A stretch of DNA of 64,000 nucleotides from CALZIK01 sp945787635 (GCA_947259725.1 CAMYNM010000008.1:124001-188000), one strand, 5' to 3'; shown: positions 52,539 to 61,600, counted from the first letter of the stretch. Notes: generated by a model not told the origin, from the sequence alone. Translations and numbers: made by a program.

Positions 52539-52982
52539 CTAACCGGTCGATCCGAAGCCTCCCGAGCCCCGCTCGGTCGGCGAGAGCACGTCGACCTCCT
52601 CGAGCAGGACCCGCGCGACCGGCGCGAAGACCACCTGGGCGATGCGCTGCCCGCGCTTCAGGAGGACCGGCTCGCGACCCAAATTGACCAGAAGCACTTT
52701 GACCTCGCCTCGATAGTCGCTGTCGATGGTACCGGGAGAGTTGACCAGCGCGATCCCGTGGCGAGCCGCGAGGCCGCTTCTGGGCCGCACCTGCCCCTCC
52801 CAGCCCTGCGGAATCTCGATTGCGAGTCCGGTCGGGATCTGTGCGCGCTCGCCCGGCTCGAGGTTGAGCTCGCGATCGAGAGCGGCCCGCAGATCCAGGC
52901 CGGCGCTGCCTTCGGACGCGGTGGCCGGCAGCTCGAGGTCTCTGCCGTGGGCCAGCCGCTGGACTCGCACCGTCAAGGCCAT
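52539..52982 (-). CDS. dut: dUTP diphosphatase
   Basis: A 147-aa trimeric dUTPase. SEGSAGLDLRA, RPRSGLAARHGIALVNSPGT, DSDYRGEVKVLLVN and the C-terminal GSGGFGSTG arm correspond to motifs 1-5. It follows the pilin genes at 6 bp, so it probably rides on the secretion operon. Confidence 0.96.
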   Translation of the reverse strand: MALTVRVQRLAHGRDLELPATASEGSAGLDLRAALDRELNLEPGERAQIPTGLAIEIPQGWEGQVRPRSGLAARHGIALVNSPGTIDSDYRGEVKVLLVNLGREPVLLKRGQRIAQVVFAPVARVLLEEVDVLSPTERGSGGFGSTG

Positions 52983-52988
52983 CGCCAG

Positions 52989-53825
52989 CTACCGTTCGTC
53001 GTCGTCCCGACTCCGCTTCTGCCTGCGCCGGGAACGCCGGTCTTTGTCTCGATCGAGCGGGCTCTCCGGCAAGCCGGCGTCGAGACCTTCCTGCGCACCC
53101 TGGGGAAACGCCCGCCCGATCCAGTTGCTGTGGAGCCGGGGGATGTTCTCGCCGGTGGCGCCGAGCTCGATCTGGGGAAGTAACTCGGTGGTGAACTTCC
53201 AGTCGGTGTAGTTGGAGCTTCCTTCAAAGGTCTTGCTGCCCGACTCCGGGCTCAGACTGTGGACACCGATGATCGGCCCCAGAGTGACCTGCTGGCCGGC
53301 GCGGGGAACGCCTCGACGGCCGCCGCCCGGCCCCTCGATACGCTGGCGCGGGGAAATCGTCTGCCCCTCCGGTTGCCGGCCTCGACCGGCCGCACGCTGC
53401 TGTTCCCGACGCTGCCTCCGCGTCAGCCGGCGCTGTGGAGCCGATCCGGCCTGGATCGGCTGGCCCTGGATCCCCGTTTGCGCCGCCTGAGCCAGCACCA
53501 ACCCCCACTCCGGCTCCTCGTTCATGGGATCCAGCCAGAGCTGCCGGATACAGCGTGGCTCGATCTCGATCAGCTCCTCGAGCCGGGTCGGGAAGCGACC
53601 GGTTCGGACCTGGAAAACGCGTATGGCCTCGGCATATTGAAGGCCCCGGAAGACAAGCTCATCCTCCTTCTGGCGCTCGATCGCCTTGCTCCACAAAGGC
53701 AGCGCCGCCGCGATGGCGATGTTGACCACCGCCACGATCACCATGAGCGCGACCAGACTGTAGCCGGCCCGGCTGCCGCGGCGCGCGCAGGCGCCGCCTC
53801 GTTCTGGCGTGCCGGCCGTTACCAT
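52989..53825 (-). CDS. Pilin-like protein lacking Glu5, with long basic tail
   Basis: A 278-aa type IV pilin-like protein. Prepilin cleavage at RAG|YSLVALMVIVAV: position 5 of the mature chain is Ala, not Glu, and residue 1 is Tyr. The helix then runs into a short globular part with ELIEIEPRCIRQLWLDPMN and a long low-complexity region rich in Arg, Gln and Gly, ending in many charged residues. GspK of type II systems also lacks Glu5 and caps the pseudopilus; this could be its counterpart (inference). Overlaps the next gene by 7 bp. Confidence 0.75.
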   Translation of the reverse strand: MVTAGTPERGGACARRGSRAGYSLVALMVIVAVVNIAIAAALPLWSKAIERQKEDELVFRGLQYAEAIRVFQVRTGRFPTRLEELIEIEPRCIRQLWLDPMNEEPEWGLVLAQAAQTGIQGQPIQAGSAPQRRLTRRQRREQQRAAGRGRQPEGQTISPRQRIEGPGGGRRGVPRAGQQVTLGPIIGVHSLSPESGSKTFEGSSNYTDWKFTTELLPQIELGATGENIPRLHSNWIGRAFPQGAQEGLDAGLPESPLDRDKDRRSRRRQKRSRDDDER

Positions 53826-54268
53826 TCGCTAAAGGGCTCGCCGTCCAGGCTCGTCCGGTCGGATCCCGACCTGACGTCGATGATTCCGGGAGCGCCGTCT
53901 TCAGAGTAGTCGGTCTCGGCGGGAATCATGTCGGGGTCCGGCTCTTCGTATTCGACCACCCAGGTGTCGCTGCCCTTGGTCATCGGGTCCCGGGGCAGGA
54001 TGCGGAAGTAGCCCTCGTCGACCAGCGCATCCAGTGACGGGGGATAAACCCCCTTGTCGGCGTGGTACTGGTCGATGACGTCCCTGAGAGCATGCAGGTT
54101 GTTGCGCAGCACCGCCTCGCGCGCTCGAGCCGGAGTGTTCTTCAGGGCCGGCATCGCCACCGTGGCCAGGATGCCGATCATCGCGATGACGACGATCATC
54201 TCGAGCAGGGTGAAACCGGCGGCTTTCGCCGCCCCGCGCGACCGTCGACTGAGTCTGAGGGCTACCAT
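53819..54268 (-). CDS. GspG-like major pseudopilin
   Basis: A 149-aa prepilin. Leader cleaved at AAG|FTLLEMIVVIAMIGIL with Glu5 present. The rest matches GspG (NNLHALRDVIDQYHADKGVYP, LPRDPMTKG) and ends DGEPFSEW. ATG 54268 overlaps the upstream stop by 7 bp; the open frame to 54358 is a shadow. Confidence 0.88.
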   Translation of the reverse strand: MVALRLSRRSRGAAKAAGFTLLEMIVVIAMIGILATVAMPALKNTPARAREAVLRNNLHALRDVIDQYHADKGVYPPSLDALVDEGYFRILPRDPMTKGSDTWVVEYEEPDPDMIPAETDYSEDGAPGIIDVRSGSDRTSLDGEPFSEW

Positions 54269-54732
54269 TCGGCGTACGGGACTCCGTTGAGTCCCACTCC
54301 CTCGCTCAAGGAAAACACGTCGAAGAGATTCTCGCCTCCCCACGAGTTCGAGTCCCAATCATCCTGGAAGCTGCGCATCCCCCATTCGGCTTCTCCGGTC
54401 ATCGGGTCCACCGGCACCCGGCGCAGAAACCGGAAGCGCTTGTTGATCTGACCGACCAGGTCCACGCCTTCGATCAGGGCCTCCATGTCGGGAGGATAGC
54501 CGTCGGTACCCAACTCGATCGGAATCAGACCGCCGTCGCTGAAACGTTTGTACTCGTCGATGGCGTTACGCAAGATTCGCAGGCTGGTACGCAGCTCGAC
54601 CTCCTTGCTCCGCTTGAGCGTATGCCCGCCGAGCGGCAGCGCCATTGCCGCCAAGATGATCAAGATCGCTCCGACCATCGCCATCTCGGCGAGCGTGAAT
54701 CCACGCTCGCAGGAGCGCCTCAACCTGACCAT
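54262..54732 (-). CDS. GspG-like pseudopilin, second copy
   Basis: A 156-aa prepilin. Leader cleaved at ERG|FTLAEMAMVGAILIIL with Glu5 present. KEVELRTSLRILRNAIDEYK and RVPVDPMTGEAEWGMRSF follow. It ends NGVPYAEW, like its neighbour. Start shares one base with the secretin stop (TGATG). Confidence 0.86.
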   Translation of the reverse strand: MVRLRRSCERGFTLAEMAMVGAILIILAAMALPLGGHTLKRSKEVELRTSLRILRNAIDEYKRFSDGGLIPIELGTDGYPPDMEALIEGVDLVGQINKRFRFLRRVPVDPMTGEAEWGMRSFQDDWDSNSWGGENLFDVFSLSEGVGLNGVPYAEW

Positions 54733-57152
54733 CAGCTCCCTTCATTGGCGCGAGCGTCAACAACCGCCAGGGCGTGCCACCGCTCGACCGGCTCGAGCGA
54801 CTCGAGCGACGGCGAAAGAGCGGTCGCGCGAGAAAAACTGAGCTCCGTCTCGCCGGGTTTGAGCGCACGAAACTCGACCGTCGCGAGCACTCCGGTTCCG
54901 GTCGCGCCGCCCGACGCTCCGAGCCGGCTGGCTCCGAGAACGATCCGGCCCGCGGTCGAAGACGTGGCCAGGACCTCGATCTCGTCGTCACGGCCCAGGA
55001 AGCCGCCGGGCGAAACTCGCTCGAAGCTGACGACGCTGGGGTCGAACTCGATCGTCAGCGGCAAGTGGGCGACCTCCACGGCGGCCTGAGCCAGAACCTC
55101 GACGCGAAAGGCGTCGCCCACCTGGGCGGTGACCACGGTTGGAGACAGAGCGAGTCGAACACCGTCGGCCAGCGGTTCCAACTCGGGCTGCTCGGGCAGA
55201 GCGGACTCGGGGGTTCGCATCACCAGATCCGACACCTCGGCTCGGAACTCGGCAAAACCGTCCGGCACGATCACCAGCGGCCGCGCGGCGACCCCGTCGT
55301 CGTCGTCTCCGTTGTCCTCGTCCGGATCACGCCCGAAACCGGGATCTTCGGATGGCACCAGATCGATTCCGGTCGGCGGCTCCTCCTCTTCGGATTCCTG
55401 CTGTCGATCCTGCAGGCCCCGCGGAAGATTCTGAATGCGTCGGCGGATCATTTCGCGAATCCGTTCGGCGTCGCCGCCGGAACCCTCGTCGAACGGTCCC
55501 TCGACTTCGGACTCGACGCGCGGACTGCCACCTCGAAACGTGATGTTCGCCTCGGTGCCCACCCAGATCGGCAGGAGATCCTCCTCGGTGATGTCGGGGG
55601 TCCTAATGATGTGCGGCGTCAGGGTCAGCACCAGATCCGTGCGATTGCGCTCGGTTTTCTTGTTGGAGAACAACCGGCCCAGGACCGGAATGTCGCTCAA
55701 CCCGGGAATGCCCGATACGGTGGTGGTCTCTCCGGTGCGAATCAGACCGGCGAGAAAGTTGGTCTCGCCGTTCTTCAGCCGAATTGTCGACTCGATCGTG
55801 CGGGTTCCGATAATCGGTTGGTTCTGACCGCCCGATCCCTCCACGAAGCCGCTGAGGTCGCTGACCTCCACCTGCAACTGCAGCGAGATCTCCTTGTTGT
55901 GATGGATACGCGGCTCGAGATCGAGGCGGATACCGATGTCCTGGTATTGAAACGAAGTCAGCGGAATCACCGAGCTTCCGACGGTATTGCTGGTATTGAA
56001 CGAGGTCACCGGAATCGGGATCCGGTCACCGATGTGGAGCGTCGCCTGCTCTCCGTCACTGATTCGGATCTGAGGACTGGCCAAAAGCTCCGCGTCGGAA
56101 CTGTTCTTCAGAAACGCGTAGGTGATGTTCGGAATCGTCACGAACCAGTTGCCCTGATTGATGAACTCGAGGTCTGATACTCGCAAGCTGCCCCTGGACG
56201 CGGCGTCGCTGGAGCCCGAATTAAAGGACTGCACGACGAAGTTCTGCGAGAGCTCGACGCCCAGCTCACGGAGCTTGGTGCCGTTGATCTGGAGCAACTC
56301 GACGTCGATGACCACCTCGCCCCGGGCTTTGTCGTTGGTATGAATGATCCGCTCGGCGACTTTCACCTTGTCGGCGGTATCGCGCAGCACAATCGCGTTG
56401 AGCTGATCGTTGGAGGCGACGTTTTTGGCACCAACCAGGCTGCGCAACATCGTCATCACGTCCTTGACCTCGGCGTTCGAGAGGAAAAACGTCTGAATCA
56501 CGAGGTCCTCGTAGTTGCGCCGGTTCTGGGGTGAATCCTCGACCACGATGATCGACTGCTCGTCGAGCACCTTGTAGAAATGATTCGCGGTGCGCATGAG
56601 AATCTCGAGAGCGTCCTGCGCCACGACGTCGCGAAGCTCGATCGCGATCTGCTGGTCCCGCAACTTGGGGTCAAACAGAATGTTGATGCCGAACGCGGTT
56701 CCGAGCGCTTTGTAGATGTCGAAAACCGAGACCGCCTTGGGGAACTCGAGCGAGATCGGTTCGTGAGATCGGGGACTCAGAACCGGAGGTTGCGGACGAG
56801 CGCCCCGGTTCTTCTCCTTGAGGTCCTGTAGCGTGTTGAACCGGACCGGATCGTCCTCGGCCCTGAGGAGCTGGTCTCTGAGTTTTTCGAGCTCGACCTG
56901 GGCGTACTGGTTCGACGGATCCAACTGCACGGCTTGCTGAAATTCGGCCAACGCGCGCTGCAGCGCATTCGCCTCCTGGAATTTCTTGCCGCGCTCGAAG
57001 TGCTGCTGGGAGGCGCGGATCTTGGCTCGCAAGAGCCCGGTTCGGTAGGCGACACGGTTCGGGAACTGATCCAACAACTCGAGATAGTGGATGACCGCTC
57101 GATCCCAGTCGCCCACGAGCTCCGCGGTTATGAGAAGTGATCCACGTTTCAT
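54732..57152 (-). CDS. Secretin (GspD/PilQ family) with C-terminal cohesin-like domain
   Basis: An 806-aa outer-membrane channel protein. N-terminal TPR-like helices, an STN/N0-like domain (about 130-210), an N1-type domain (VIQTFFLSNAEVKDVMTML), the secretin domain (about 340-520: VIDVELLQINGTKLRELG through VLGRLFSNKKTERNRTDLVL), a Glu/Asp-rich linker and a cohesin-like beta domain (about 690-790). The ATG at 57152 has AAGGA 7 nt upstream and the frame has a stop at 57186, so no signal peptide is encoded. Confidence 0.88.
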   Translation of the reverse strand: MKRGSLLITAELVGDWDRAVIHYLELLDQFPNRVAYRTGLLRAKIRASQQHFERGKKFQEANALQRALAEFQQAVQLDPSNQYAQVELEKLRDQLLRAEDDPVRFNTLQDLKEKNRGARPQPPVLSPRSHEPISLEFPKAVSVFDIYKALGTAFGINILFDPKLRDQQIAIELRDVVAQDALEILMRTANHFYKVLDEQSIIVVEDSPQNRRNYEDLVIQTFFLSNAEVKDVMTMLRSLVGAKNVASNDQLNAIVLRDTADKVKVAERIIHTNDKARGEVVIDVELLQINGTKLRELGVELSQNFVVQSFNSGSSDAASRGSLRVSDLEFINQGNWFVTIPNITYAFLKNSSDAELLASPQIRISDGEQATLHIGDRIPIPVTSFNTSNTVGSSVIPLTSFQYQDIGIRLDLEPRIHHNKEISLQLQVEVSDLSGFVEGSGGQNQPIIGTRTIESTIRLKNGETNFLAGLIRTGETTTVSGIPGLSDIPVLGRLFSNKKTERNRTDLVLTLTPHIIRTPDITEEDLLPIWVGTEANITFRGGSPRVESEVEGPFDEGSGGDAERIREMIRRRIQNLPRGLQDRQQESEEEEPPTGIDLVPSEDPGFGRDPDEDNGDDDDGVAARPLVIVPDGFAEFRAEVSDLVMRTPESALPEQPELEPLADGVRLALSPTVVTAQVGDAFRVEVLAQAAVEVAHLPLTIEFDPSVVSFERVSPGGFLGRDDEIEVLATSSTAGRIVLGASRLGASGGATGTGVLATVEFRALKPGETELSFSRATALSPSLESLEPVERWHALAVVDARANEGS

Positions 57153-57200
57153 GCTTGATTCCTTGTCTGGTTCTCGCTCGGTCCTCTATGGAACCGGCAC

Positions 57201-57761
57201 TCACTCTCCAGCCGCCAGCCTGGTCGGTGGAAGCTGCGGAAAATTCACGTATTTCAAGTCAGCCGACTCGTAGTTGATGCTCTCGACCACGAAGTGCTGC
57301 TTGAGGATACCGCCCTTGCGTACGTTGTAGATGTCCGTTCCGTCCCCAAAAACGGCTATTTTTCGACTCTCGGGTCCAAAACTGCCCAGATACCTGACGT
57401 CCACGGGAGGCGGCGTCGGCGCGGGCGGGCTCGTGGACCTCGCTTGGGTCGCGGGCCGAGGCGGCGGGGCGACCTGCTGAACCGGCGGCGCGGGAGCTGG
57501 TGTCGGAGGAGCCGGAGGCGGCTTGACCTCGAAGCGAAAGGGATCTCGACCCGGATGGTACTCCGCCGCCTTCAACTCGAGGTCCGCCAGGCGCAACTCG
57601 GTCAGCTGAGGATTCATCGCTTCCGAATCGAAAACCGATCCACTCATGGAGGCCACGCTTCCCGGGCCGTCGAACCGCGCCAGCATCGGCCACATCGAGC
57701 GCAGCGTGAGGCTGATCGCGACGAGCAGCAGAACCACCAGCAGTGCCTTCTTGCGATCCAC
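57201..57761 (-). CDS. PilP/GspC-like pilus assembly protein
   Basis: A 186-aa protein with one N-terminal membrane helix (residues about 6-24), a Pro-rich linker (PPPAPPTPAPAPPVQQV) and a small beta domain (VDVRYLGSFGPESRKIAVF, then YNVRKGGILKQHFVV). This layout is shared by PilP and the GspC HR domain, which contact the secretin. GTG start 3 bp after the PilO stop. Confidence 0.75.
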   Translation of the reverse strand: MDRKKALLVVLLLVAISLTLRSMWPMLARFDGPGSVASMSGSVFDSEAMNPQLTELRLADLELKAAEYHPGRDPFRFEVKPPPAPPTPAPAPPVQQVAPPPRPATQARSTSPPAPTPPPVDVRYLGSFGPESRKIAVFGDGTDIYNVRKGGILKQHFVVESINYESADLKYVNFPQLPPTRLAAGE

Positions 57762-57764
57762 GAC

Positions 57765-58355
57765 TCAGCTCTCCAGATTGGCTGCCGGCTCGGAGCCGTC
57801 TTGCGAACCGACCGTGAAAAGCGTGGACAGCTGCAGGTTGATTCTGAGCGGCCCTTCCACGTCATTGCTGCTGAGGCCGATCTCGTCGAGAATCAGAAAC
57901 GAATCGGAGAGCTCGAAGAAGTTGATCAACTGGCGCAGTTGCTGATAGCTGCCATTGACAGCAAACCGGATCGAGCGACGAGCGACGTCCTGCCCCTCGA
58001 GGCGCTCGCGATCGTAGGCCAAGGCCCCGGGCGGAATGCCGGCTCGAGCGGCGAGATCCTTGATCTCGCCGATGATCGCGGTCAACGACCGGCTCTCCGA
58101 AGAGAGCCGGCCGCCGTAGAACTCCGCGAGCCCGGCCTCGCTCGAGCGGATCCGCTCCACTGCTTCCTCGGCCTGCAACCGCCTCGCGCGAACCGAGTCC
58201 AGCTCTTCGGCGCGGCGGGTCAAACGGGCTTGAGCCACCGCGGCGGCGTCGGAGAACCGCAGCACAAAAACACTCAGGAGAACCGACATCAGGACAAACA
58301 CCACCGTCCCCGGTACCCAGAAGCGAAAGTTGTTTCTCCAAGCCGCGCTGTTCAT
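57765..58355 (-). CDS. PilO-like pilus assembly protein
   Basis: A 196-aa bitopic protein: transmembrane helix (residues about 14-33), a coiled coil with VAQARLTRRAEELDSVRARR, then a ferredoxin-like domain with FAVNGSYQQLRQLINFFEL, the typical PilO/GspM segment. Overlaps the PilN gene by 4 bp. Confidence 0.82.
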   Translation of the reverse strand: MNSAAWRNNFRFWVPGTVVFVLMSVLLSVFVLRFSDAAAVAQARLTRRAEELDSVRARRLQAEEAVERIRSSEAGLAEFYGGRLSSESRSLTAIIGEIKDLAARAGIPPGALAYDRERLEGQDVARRSIRFAVNGSYQQLRQLINFFELSDSFLILDEIGLSSNDVEGPLRINLQLSTLFTVGSQDGSEPAANLES

Positions 58356-59026
58356 TCGCTCTCCGGGGCGGCCTCTGCATCGCTCGGCAGGTCCTGGCTC
58401 GGCGGGTCCTGGCTCGGCGGGTCCTGGCTCGGCGCGTCCTGGCTCGGCCGATACATCGTCGAGATCGAAAAGGTGATGACCCGTCGATCCGGATTCATCG
58501 CCTCTTGATGGAGGTCGGGATCCGAGAACGCGCGGTGTGCAAACAGGAGATCCACGAATTCCAGCAGTGCTTCCGAGGTTCGTGCTTCGCCGCGGATCTC
58601 CAGACCCACCAGATCGGTCCGGTTTCTCGCCTCACGCCCGCGCTGCGAGGGATCGCCAAAACGGGGCGACAGGCTGGTCAGTCGCACATCGCTGGGAAGA
58701 GCCTCGACGACCAGGTCGAACAGCCGGCTCCAGGAAAACGTCCGTTGGCGAATCCGAAGATTGACGAACTCGATCTTCTGATTCAGTTCGGTGGGCTCGA
58801 ACCCCGCAAGTTGAGCCTCCGCCGCCCGCAACAGGCCGGTCTCGCGCTCGAGTTCCCGCACCACGTCTTGCAGCCCGGTCGCGGCGGCGCCCTGGCCCGA
58901 AAGGTGATTCCAGTACAGGTAGCCGTTGACGACTGCCAGCGCCGCTCCCAGGACCAGGAGAATCAGGCCCACCCGGCGAATCGGCCGGAGGTTGACAAAC
59001 GGCCGTCGAGCCAGATTGAGGCTCAT
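58352..59026 (-). CDS. PilN-like pilus assembly protein
   Basis: A 224-aa bitopic protein. SLNLARRPFVNLRPIRR matches the start of PilN, followed by a transmembrane helix (about 20-40), a coiled coil and a ferredoxin-like domain (LPSDVRLTSLSPRFGD). The C-terminus carries a tandem PSQDP repeat (about 190-212). It lies 3 bp after the PilM gene. Confidence 0.82.
   Translation of the reverse strand: MSLNLARRPFVNLRPIRRVGLILLVLGAALAVVNGYLYWNHLSGQGAAATGLQDVVRELERETGLLRAAEAQLAGFEPTELNQKIEFVNLRIRQRTFSWSRLFDLVVEALPSDVRLTSLSPRFGDPSQRGREARNRTDLVGLEIRGEARTSEALLEFVDLLFAHRAFSDPDLHQEAMNPDRRVITFSISTMYRPSQDAPSQDPPSQDPPSQDLPSDAEAAPESE
58382..58450 (-). repeat. 15-bp tandem repeat in the PilN-like gene
   Basis: Four full copies of a 15-bp unit (58391-58405, 58406-58420, 58421-58435, 58436-58450) plus a partial copy. 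Each encodes Pro-Ser-Gln-Asp-X. The first two are identical. The frame is kept. Confidence 0.9.
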
Positions 59027-59029
59027 TGG

Positions 59030-59992
59030 TCAGGCAACCTCCCGCAAAGCGGCGCCCAGCATCGGAGCCGCTTCGTGAGTCGTCAGTCGCACAAGGCCGG
59101 GAATCGCGGGCCACTCGCGCGAAAGCGACGACGCGGGTCGTTCGAAGACCTCCTCGAGCAAACCGCCCCATTGGCTTTCCAGCGCCTCCGGTGCGGCCAG
59201 AATGATGTCGCTGACGATCCCCGGCGACACCCGCTCCTGCAAGAAGCTCCTGGTCAGACGCAATTCCCGGCTCACCGACGTCAACGAGGCATCCGAGGCG
59301 ATCGATTTGGTGCGGTACACGATCGGCTCGCCTCGCTGGGTCACGATCAATGAGTAATGCCCATCGTCGACTTTCAACACCGCGCCCAGGGGAGCCGACG
59401 CAAGCCCGGCTCGAAGCGCCTGCAACATCGACAGGCTGCCGTTCGACAGCCAGCCGATGCGAATGCCCCGGCTCTCGAAAGCTCGCTCGACCTGCCCCAG
59501 AGCCGAGTCGATTCCGAATCCGACCAAAAAACGATGCGCTTTCCCGCCAGCGAGAGTCGGCACCCGCTTGGTGGCGATACGTAACTCCTGCACTCGGAAA
59601 GGCACCACCCGGCTCAGCTTGAAACGCAGCACCTCGCGCTGTTCTTCGCGCCGCCGTGGCCATTCTTCCGCCTCGACGAAGGTCATCCGCATCCAATCGT
59701 CCGGCACCACCAGAGACGCCTCTTGCGGCTGCTGCGTGAGGTCCGCCAGAAGGGCCTCGAGAGTCTTGGTGAAGCTCTCCTCATCCTTGAGGCGGCCGCC
59801 CAACGGCCCGGCCTGAAAGCAATCCTCGGGCAAGACCTTGCGTACGCACTCGCGGCAGTAGAGCTCTCCTTCATCGCCCAGGCTGAGGTACGAGAGGGAC
59901 CCCTCATCGAGCGAGAACGCGTGCGGAGCAATCCGCACCGGATCGAGCCCGAGAAGCTTCTTAATCAACGAAGGTAACTTTGTTGATTTCAC
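59030..59992 (-). CDS. PilM/GspL-like actin-fold protein
   Basis: A 320-aa cytoplasmic protein; VLRFKLSRVVPFRVQELRI, LGAVLKVDDGHYSLIV and VYRTKSIASDASLTSVSRE recall PilM (FtsA fold). By family it binds PilN at the membrane. The nucleotide-binding glycine motifs are weak. GTG 59992 overlaps the gspE stop by 32 bp and has GGAG upstream; a TTG at 59968 is an alternative. Confidence 0.75.
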   Translation of the reverse strand: MKSTKLPSLIKKLLGLDPVRIAPHAFSLDEGSLSYLSLGDEGELYCRECVRKVLPEDCFQAGPLGGRLKDEESFTKTLEALLADLTQQPQEASLVVPDDWMRMTFVEAEEWPRRREEQREVLRFKLSRVVPFRVQELRIATKRVPTLAGGKAHRFLVGFGIDSALGQVERAFESRGIRIGWLSNGSLSMLQALRAGLASAPLGAVLKVDDGHYSLIVTQRGEPIVYRTKSIASDASLTSVSRELRLTRSFLQERVSPGIVSDIILAAPEALESQWGGLLEEVFERPASSLSREWPAIPGLVRLTTHEAAPMLGAALREVA

Positions 59993-61589
59993 GAAGTGTA
60001 GTTACTCCTCTCGAGACCTCGAACAGAGCCGAGTCGCGCAGAAACATCATTCCCTCTTGCCTCGCCGCTCGCTTGATCTCCGAGGCCGGCCGGCGCTCCA
60101 GAATCAACTCGCGAATGTTGTCGGACAGGTCGAGCAACTCCGAGATCGCGGTGCGGCCGTGAAAGCCGGTCCCGCCGCATTCCACGCAGCCCACGCCCTC
60201 GTAGAAAACCCGCTCGCCGAGGGTCGCGGGATCGATACCGCTTTCCTCCAGAAGGTCGGTCGAGGCCTCAGCTGGGACCTTGCAATGATTGCAGATCTTT
60301 CGCACCAGTCGCTGCGCCAGGATGCAGTTCAAGGCCGAAACGAAGTTGTATAGGTCCACTTGCATGTTGAGGAACCGACCCAGCACGTCGACCACGTTGT
60401 TCGCATGAACGGTTGTGAACACCAGGTGCCCGGTGAGGGCCGACTGAACCGCGATCTGAGCGGTCTCTTCGTCTCGGATCTCTCCGACCATGATTTTGTC
60501 CGGATCGTGACGCAAGATCGACCGCAGGCCTCGGGCGAAGGTCAATCCTTTCTTCTCGTTAACGGGTATCTGGGTGATTCCCTTGAGCTGGTATTCAACC
60601 GGATCCTCGATCGTGACGATCTTGTCTTCCGTCGATTGAATCTCCGACAACGCCGCGTACAGGGTGGTGGTCTTTCCCGAGCCGGTGGGCCCGGTGACCA
60701 GAACCATGCCGTAGGGCTCACGGATGAACTTGCGCAGCTTGCGGATCGTTCCTTCATCGAATCCCAGCACCGGTAGGCGCAGGTTGCGGAACTCCTTGTT
60801 GATCGACTCCTTGTCGAGGATTCGAATGACGCAATCTTCCCCGTGCACGGACGGCATGATCGACACTCGAAAGTCGATGGTCCGCCCCTTGAAGCGGAGC
60901 TTGAATCGACCATCCTGCGGCACTCTCTTCTCGGCGATGTCGAGCTCGGACATGACCTTGATTCGACTGATGATGGTCTGATGGTGGCGCTTGTCGATCG
61001 GCTCCATCGCCTGATAGAGGACACCGTCGATCCGATACTTGATGATGACTTCGCTCTCGCGCGTTTCGATGTGAATGTCGCTCGCTCGGCGCTGAATGGC
61101 GTTGAGCACGGTCGAGTCGACGAGCTTGATGATCGGGCTGGTGTCGGCGGAAATGCGGTCGATCGAAAGGACTTCTTGACTGTCGCCGTCGTCCTGCACC
61201 AGTTGCAGGCGAAAGTCCTCGGTGGCGTCGTCGAGCACCCGCTGCGCGCTCTCCGACTTCTGAAGCACTTCCTCGATCGACGGCCGCGCCCCTACCTTGA
61301 CGTCGATCGCCCCCCCGAGGAGTAGCTCGATCTCGTCCAGCTTGGTGACGTCGGTCGGGTCCGCAACCACGATCGTGATCCGGCCTTCATGCGTGCTCTC
61401 GGGGATAAAGCCATAGCGGAGCATGACTTCGAAGGGAATCGAGCGGAACAGGTCGTTGTCTACGGTGAACTTGTCGTGGTGCACGAACTCGAGCTGATAG
61501 CGATCGGCCAGCTCCGCCGCGCGCTTTTCCTCGTGCTCGCGATCGAGCGCCGTCGCTACCGCTGCTTCCGCAAAGACAGTGTCTTCCAT
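59961..61589 (-). CDS. Assembly ATPase GspE/PilB
   Basis: A 542-aa AAA-like secretion ATPase. N-terminal MshEN-type domain (about 5-110), N2 domain, Walker A GPTGSGKTT at residues 300-308, Asp box (TIEDPVEYQLKG), Walker B (IMVGEIRDEETAQIA), His box (TGHLVFTTVHANN) and a tetracysteine zinc motif (CNHC and CVEC). ATG 61589 follows AGGA; the frame to 62102 is a shadow of gspF. Confidence 0.93.
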   Translation of the reverse strand: MEDTVFAEAAVATALDREHEEKRAAELADRYQLEFVHHDKFTVDNDLFRSIPFEVMLRYGFIPESTHEGRITIVVADPTDVTKLDEIELLLGGAIDVKVGARPSIEEVLQKSESAQRVLDDATEDFRLQLVQDDGDSQEVLSIDRISADTSPIIKLVDSTVLNAIQRRASDIHIETRESEVIIKYRIDGVLYQAMEPIDKRHHQTIISRIKVMSELDIAEKRVPQDGRFKLRFKGRTIDFRVSIMPSVHGEDCVIRILDKESINKEFRNLRLPVLGFDEGTIRKLRKFIREPYGMVLVTGPTGSGKTTTLYAALSEIQSTEDKIVTIEDPVEYQLKGITQIPVNEKKGLTFARGLRSILRHDPDKIMVGEIRDEETAQIAVQSALTGHLVFTTVHANNVVDVLGRFLNMQVDLYNFVSALNCILAQRLVRKICNHCKVPAEASTDLLEESGIDPATLGERVFYEGVGCVECGGTGFHGRTAISELLDLSDNIRELILERRPASEIKRAARQEGMMFLRDSALFEVSRGVTTLREINKVTFVD

Positions 61590-61600
61590 AAATCTCTTTC

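Noticed and set aside
57153..57240. Frameshifted signal peptide for the secretin in another frame
   Set aside because: The frame that covers this stretch gives a hydrophilic sequence (SIEDRARTRQGIKHE) with no hydrophobic core, and the PilP-like gene ends at 57201, so no leader can be seen here.
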